A DNA stretch of 64,000 bases from contig NZ_JAKWJR010000009.1 of assembly GCF_022761125.1 (NCBI RefSeq), positions 1-64,000 of the forward strand. The letters are read 5' to 3'. Shown one piece after another: positions 60,840 through 64,000 of this stretch (position 1 is the first letter of the stretch; every line of letters begins with the position of its first letter). The position numbers and the translations under genes were made by a program. This stretch comes from Nocardioides sp. SR21 (GTDB lineage Bacteria; Actinomycetota; Actinomycetes; Propionibacteriales; Nocardioidaceae). The notes under the pieces were generated by a model that did not search any database, was not told the origin of the DNA, and saw only the letters and a program-made list of their open reading frames with translations.

Positions 60840-60966
60840 CTCTCCACAGGCATGGCGCGGAACGAGGTTGTCCACAGGTGTCGGTGGTGCTGATCAGGCA
60901 CTGTCGGTGGCTCGCTCTAGCGTCGTCGATGTGCCTGACACCCGACGACAGCAAAGGAAGCAGCAG

Positions 60967-62013
60967 ATGGCTGGAGGAGACCGCGACAAGGCACTGGATG
61001 CCGCCCTCGCGAACATCGAGAAGCAGTTCGGCAAGGGCTCGATCATGCGCCTCGGCGACGAGGTCCGCGCCCCGCTCGAGGTGATCCCCACGGGGTCGAT
61101 CGCCCTCGACGTCGCCCTCGGCCTCGGCGGCCTGCCGCGCGGCCGGGTGGTGGAGATCTACGGCCCGGAGTCCTCGGGCAAGACGACGGTCGCCCTGCAC
61201 GCGGTGGCCAACGCCCAGCGTGCCGGTGGCCTGGTGGCGTTCATCGACGCCGAGCACGCGCTCGACCCGGAGTACGCCAAGGCCCTCGGCGTCGACACCG
61301 ACGCCCTGCTGGTCTCCCAGCCGGACTCCGGTGAGCAGGCGCTCGAGATCGCGGACATGCTGGTCCGCTCCGGCGCGCTGTCGCTGATCGTCATCGACTC
61401 GGTGGCCGCGCTCGTGCCGCGCGCCGAGATCGAGGGCGAGATGGGCGACAGCCACGTCGGCCTCCAGGCCCGGCTGATGAGCCAGGCGCTGCGCAAGATG
61501 ACCGGTGCGCTGAACAACTCCAAGACCACCGCGATCTTCATCAACCAGCTCCGCGAGAAGATCGGCGTGATGTTCGGCTCGCCCGAGACCACCACCGGTG
61601 GCAAGGCGCTGAAGTTCTACGCCTCGGTCCGCCTCGACGTGCGCCGCATCGAGACGCTCAAGGACGGCACCGACATGGTCGGCAACCGCACCCGCGTCAA
61701 GGTCGTCAAGAACAAGGTCGCGCCGCCGTTCAAGCAGGCCGAGTTCGACATCATGTACGGCAAGGGCATCAGCCGCGAGGGCAGCCTGATCGACGTGGGC
61801 GTCGAGGCCGGCCTGGTCCGCAAGGCGGGCGCTTGGTACACCTACGAGGGCGATCAGCTCGGCCAGGGCAAGGAGAACGCGCGGAACTTCCTGCGCGACA
61901 ACCCCGACCTCGCCAACGAGCTCGAGAAGAAGATCCTCGAGAAGCTCGGCGTCGGCCCGACCGTCGACAACGACGAGCTCTCCGACGAGCCGATCGGCGT
62001 CGACTCGTTCTGA
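60967..62013 (+). CDS. recA: recombinase RecA
   Basis: The 348-residue RecA has Walker A GPESSGKT (about residues 65-72), [32 protein letters not shown], Walker [11 protein letters not shown], the L1/L2 DNA-binding loops ([51 protein letters not shown]) and an acidic C-terminus. No intein is present. ATG 60967 has AAGGAAG six bases upstream; the frame is open far upstream but homology begins here. Expression is expected to be LexA-controlled. The usual partner recX follows only after a 640-bp repeat region. Confidence 0.99.
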   Translation: MAGGDRDKALDAALANIEKQFGKGSIMRLGDEVRAPLEVIPTGSIALDVALGLGGLPRGRVVEIYGPESSGKTTVALHAVANAQRAGGLVAFIDAEHALDPEYAKALGVDTDALLVSQPDSGEQALEIADMLVRSGALSLIVIDSVAALVPRAEIEGEMGDSHVGLQARLMSQALRKMTGALNNSKTTAIFINQLREKIGVMFGSPETTTGGKALKFYASVRLDVRRIETLKDGTDMVGNRTRVKVVKNKVAPPFKQAEFDIMYGKGISREGSLIDVGVEAGLVRKAGAWYTYEGDQLGQGKENARNFLRDNPDLANELEKKILEKLGVGPTVDNDELSDEPIGVDSF

Positions 62014-62018
62014 GCTCC

Positions 62019-62638
62019 GGTCTCGATACGCCGTCGCTCGTTCCTCGCGACGGCACTCGACCATCGACATCGGTGGTCGAGTTCCTCGCGACGACACTCG
62101 ACTGCCGACATCGGTGGTCGCGTTCGTCGCGACGGCACTCGACTGCCGACATCGGTGGTGGAGTTCCTCGCGACGGCACTCGACTGCCGACATCGGTGGT
62201 GGAGCTCCTCGCGACGGCACTCGACTGCCGACATCGGTGGTCGAGTTCCTCGCGACGACACTCGACTGCCGACATCGGTGGTGGAGTTCCTCGGGACGGC
62301 ACTCGGCCATCGACATCGGTGGTGGAGTTCCTCGGGACGGCACTCGGCCATCGACATCGGTGGTGGAGTTCCTCGGGACGGCACTCGGCCATCGACATCG
62401 GTGGTGGAGTTCCTCGGGACGGCACTCGACTGCCGACATCGGTGGTGGAGTTCCTCGCGACGGCACTCGACTGCCGACATCGGTGGTGGAGCTCTTCGCG
62501 ACGGCACTCGGCCATCGACATCGGTGGTGGAGCCTCGCGACGGCTGGCCGCCGACATCGGTGGTGGAGAAGCGAGCGCCAGGCACTCGACGCCGACATCG
62601 GTGGTCGAGTAGCGAGCGCCAGCGAGCGTATCGAGACC
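62019..62638. repeat. tandem array, 41-bp unit, 14 copies, bounded by inverted repeats
   Basis: ACATCGGTGG recurs at 62067, 62108, 62149, 62190, 62231, 62272, 62313, 62354, 62395, 62436, 62477, 62518, 62554 and 62595: twelve spacings of exactly 41 bp and one of 36. A unit reads ACATCGGTGGTGGAGTTCC, then TCGCGACGGCACTCGACTGCCG. Two sub-types alternate in blocks (CGACTGCCG versus CGGCCATCG; TCGCGAC versus TCGGGAC). The outer ends are an exact 13-bp inverted repeat, GGTCTCGATACGC (62019-62031) and GCGTATCGAGACC (62626-62638). It fills the recA-recX gap; 41 is not a multiple of 3, so it is not coding. Confidence 0.93.
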
Positions 62639-62652
62639 ACGGGAGATGAGCC

Positions 62653-63336
62653 ATGACCTTCAACGAGGACCGCCCGGCCCCCGACTGGCTCGGGGACGTC
62701 TCGGCCGGGGTGGACGCGTGGACCAAGCGCGCCGCCCCGGCCCAGCCGGCCGCCGAGGAGCAGCGACGTCCGGGATCGAAAGCTCGCGGCCGCAAGCGGC
62801 AGCCGCCCCCTGAGGACACCGCCGTCCAGGTCCCCGAGGCCGACGCCGAGGCCGTGGCCCGCAAGATCCTGCTCGACCAGCTGACCGGCCAGGCCCGGAG
62901 TCGCAAGGAGCTCAGCGACAAGCTGGCCAAGAAGCTGGTGCCCGACGACGTCGCCACCCGCCTGCTCGACCGGTTCGAGGAGGTCGGGCTGGTCGACGAC
63001 GAGGCGTTCGCCCGCTCGTGGGTGCAGTCCCGCCAGCCGGGCAAGGGCCTGGCCCGCCGGGCGCTCGCGCAGGAGCTGCGTCGCAAGGGCATCGACGACG
63101 AGGTCGCCCGCGAGGTGCTCGACGAGGTCGACCCGGCCGACGAGGAGGAGGCCGCCCGGGCGCTGGTCCGCAAGAAGCTGCGGTCGCTCTCGCGCGTCGA
63201 CGACGTCACCGCGACGCGTCGGCTGGTCGGCATGCTGGCGCGCAAGGGCTACGGCTCGGGCATGTCCTTCGCGGTCGTGAAGGACGAGCTGGCGAGGGCT
63301 GCTCGGGGGACGGTGGACGCCGACGAGAATTGGTGA
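62653..63336 (+). CDS. recX: RecX regulator of RecA
   Basis: The 227-residue RecX limits RecA filament growth. An N-terminal basic/disordered part of about 65 residues (rich in Pro, Arg, Lys) is followed by three-helix RecX repeats: ARKILLDQLTGQARSRKELSDKLAKKLVPDDVATRLLDRFEEVGLVDDEAFARSWVQSRQPGKGLARRALAQELRRKGI and a third repeat ending YGSGMSFAVVKDEL. ATG 62653 is 15 bases after the end of the repeat array; no strong ribosome-binding site other than GGGAGATGAG is seen. Confidence 0.94.
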   Translation: MTFNEDRPAPDWLGDVSAGVDAWTKRAAPAQPAAEEQRRPGSKARGRKRQPPPEDTAVQVPEADAEAVARKILLDQLTGQARSRKELSDKLAKKLVPDDVATRLLDRFEEVGLVDDEAFARSWVQSRQPGKGLARRALAQELRRKGIDDEVAREVLDEVDPADEEEAARALVRKKLRSLSRVDDVTATRRLVGMLARKGYGSGMSFAVVKDELARAARGTVDADENW

Positions 63337-63345
63337 GTCGACATC

Positions 63346-63366
63346 ATTGTGAAGTAGATTCACGAT
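63346..63366. promoter_or_regulatory. inverted repeat operator of the MarR gene, overlapping -10
   Basis: ATTGTGAA-N5-TTCACGAT has eight-base arms with one mismatch. The 21 bases end directly at ATG 63367 and include TAGATT (63355-63360), six bases before the ATG, as a leaderless -10. This fits autorepression by the MarR protein. Confidence 0.7.
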
Positions 63367-63810
63367 ATGGCCGACGAGCACTCCACCGCGCTGGACACCC
63401 TCCTGCGCCTGAGCGAGCTGATGTCGGCCGACCTGGCGCGGTTCGAGCGCGAGTCCGGCCTGAGCGGGTCGCGCATCCGGCTGCTCTGGACGCTCGGGAT
63501 CACCGGGCCCACCACCCAGCAGGCGCTCGCCGAGGCCCTCGACGTCACGCCGCGCAACGTGACCGGCCTGGTCGACGGGCTGTCCGCCTCGGGGCACGTG
63601 ACCCGACAGCCGCACCCGACCGATCGGCGCGCCACCCGGGTGACGCTCACCGATGCCGGCGCGGAGACCGTGCGTGACCTCCAGCGCGACCACGAGGACC
63701 TGGCGCGCCAGCTCTTCGGGGGTGTCCCGCCACGTCGACTGGCCGCGTTCGTCGCCACGCTCGAGGAGACGGTCGCGATCTTCGAGCGGCTGATGGAGGA
63801 ACAGGCATGA
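63367..63810 (+). CDS. MarR-family transcriptional regulator
   Basis: The 147-residue winged-helix regulator has LRLSELMSADLARFERESGLSGSRIRLLWTL as dimerisation helices, TQQALAEALDVTPRNVTGLVDGLSASGHVTRQPHPTDRRATRVTLTDAG as helix-turn-helix plus wing with the conserved DRR, and C-terminal dimerisation helices. The ligand is unknown. It begins at the end of a 21-bp palindrome and overlaps the next gene by ATGA, so it probably controls itself and that membrane protein. Confidence 0.94.
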   Translation: MADEHSTALDTLLRLSELMSADLARFERESGLSGSRIRLLWTLGITGPTTQQALAEALDVTPRNVTGLVDGLSASGHVTRQPHPTDRRATRVTLTDAGAETVRDLQRDHEDLARQLFGGVPPRRLAAFVATLEETVAIFERLMEEQA

Positions 63811-64000
63811 CCCTCCGGCAGGTGCTCGCGTTCGGCAAGGAGGCACTGCTCCTCGAGCTGGCGGTCTACCGGGCGCTGGCCCGCATGGTGGCGCGGCGTC
63901 CGGACGTTCCGCTCGGCGCGGTGCCGATCGGCTACGGCCAGCTGGTGACGCCCATGCTCTGGCTGTGGATCTTCGGCTCGGCGGTCGAGGTGGTCGTGCT
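63807..64000 (+). CDS. membrane protein, start only (runs off the window)
   Basis: The first 64 codons are visible, starting MTLRQVLAFGKEALLLELAVYRALA and including a proline-flanked hydrophobic segment LVTPMLWLWIFGSAVEVVVL that looks like a membrane helix. It is coupled to the MarR gene by an ATGA overlap. The rest lies outside the window, so no family is assigned. Confidence 0.75.
   Translation, partial: MTLRQVLAFGKEALLLELAVYRALARMVARRPDVPLGAVPIGYGQLVTPMLWLWIFGSAVEVVV

Noticed and set aside
62019..62638. CRISPR array
   Set aside because: Adjacent 41-bp units are repeated end to end with no unique spacers, and no cas genes are near. It is a minisatellite.
1..64000. tRNA/rRNA genes, transposases, prophage or integration sites
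   Set aside because: Nearly all intergenic gaps are short and were read; none shows a cloverleaf, rRNA segment, transposase-like protein or tRNA-end duplication.

Overview
The window reads as chromosomal DNA of a high-GC actinobacterium, most likely Nocardioides or a close relative in Nocardioidaceae. The reasons are the strong G/C third-position bias, frequent GTG starts and many leaderless-type promoters. Two gene orders shared across Actinobacteria also point there: dlaT(sucB)-TIGR01777 gene-lipB-lipA-DUF4191 with lpd, pepA and gcvT, and dapA-rnj-ftsK-rimO-pgsA-cinA-clgR-recA-recX. The genus is inferred. I saw no tRNA, rRNA, transposase, prophage or CRISPR array.

Layout. From 1 to 15.5 kb lies a lipoate / 2-oxoacid dehydrogenase / glycine-cleavage neighbourhood: DUF4191, lipA, lipB, TIGR01777 epimerase, two-lipoyl-domain E2, E3 (lpd), pepA and gcvT. 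It is interrupted between lipA and lipB by a regulator, an ABC exporter and an ArsR/SRPBCC pair, and between lipB and the epimerase by a Tat-exported hydrolase and a small orphan gene. From 15.5 to 23 kb come a sigma-like protein tethered to the membrane and fused to an extracytoplasmic domain, PhzF, thyA-dfrA, an LLM-type flavin oxidoreductase, dapA and RNase J. From 23 to 26.4 kb there is a 61-bp tandem array and a secreted M4 metalloprotease. From 26.7 to 33 kb are ftsK, a RodZ-like protein, rimO and pgsA.

From 33 to 46.2 kb an insert of three very large secreted genes separates pgsA from cinA: a 5'-nucleotidase, an ExeM/NucH-type nuclease, and a 2429-residue protein that fuses both activities and ends in eight Ig-like repeats. 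Two of the three share a promoter/operator-like element. Together they look like an extracellular DNA scavenging set that would cut DNA to nucleotides and then release nucleosides and phosphate.

From 46.2 to 64 kb come cinA, a ClgR-like regulator, nei2 and lhr (a DNA-repair pair), a secreted HNH nuclease, VOC/RidA, a four-gene ABC-2 exporter operon plus a DUF1232 protein, and an overlapping operon (DinB-methyltransferase fusion, DUF3046, MFS, MTAP-like phosphorylase). These are followed by recA with a LexA box, a 41-bp tandem array of about 600 bp, recX, and a MarR regulator with the start of its partner membrane gene.

Regulation. In at least eighteen genes a -10 hexamer (mostly TAnnnT or CAnnnT) lies 6-8 bases before the start codon with no ribosome-binding site, the arrangement expected for leaderless mRNAs. 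This was used to choose several starts. Long intergenic palindromes repeatedly sit just after gene 3' ends and probably act as terminators or are remnants of small repeat elements.
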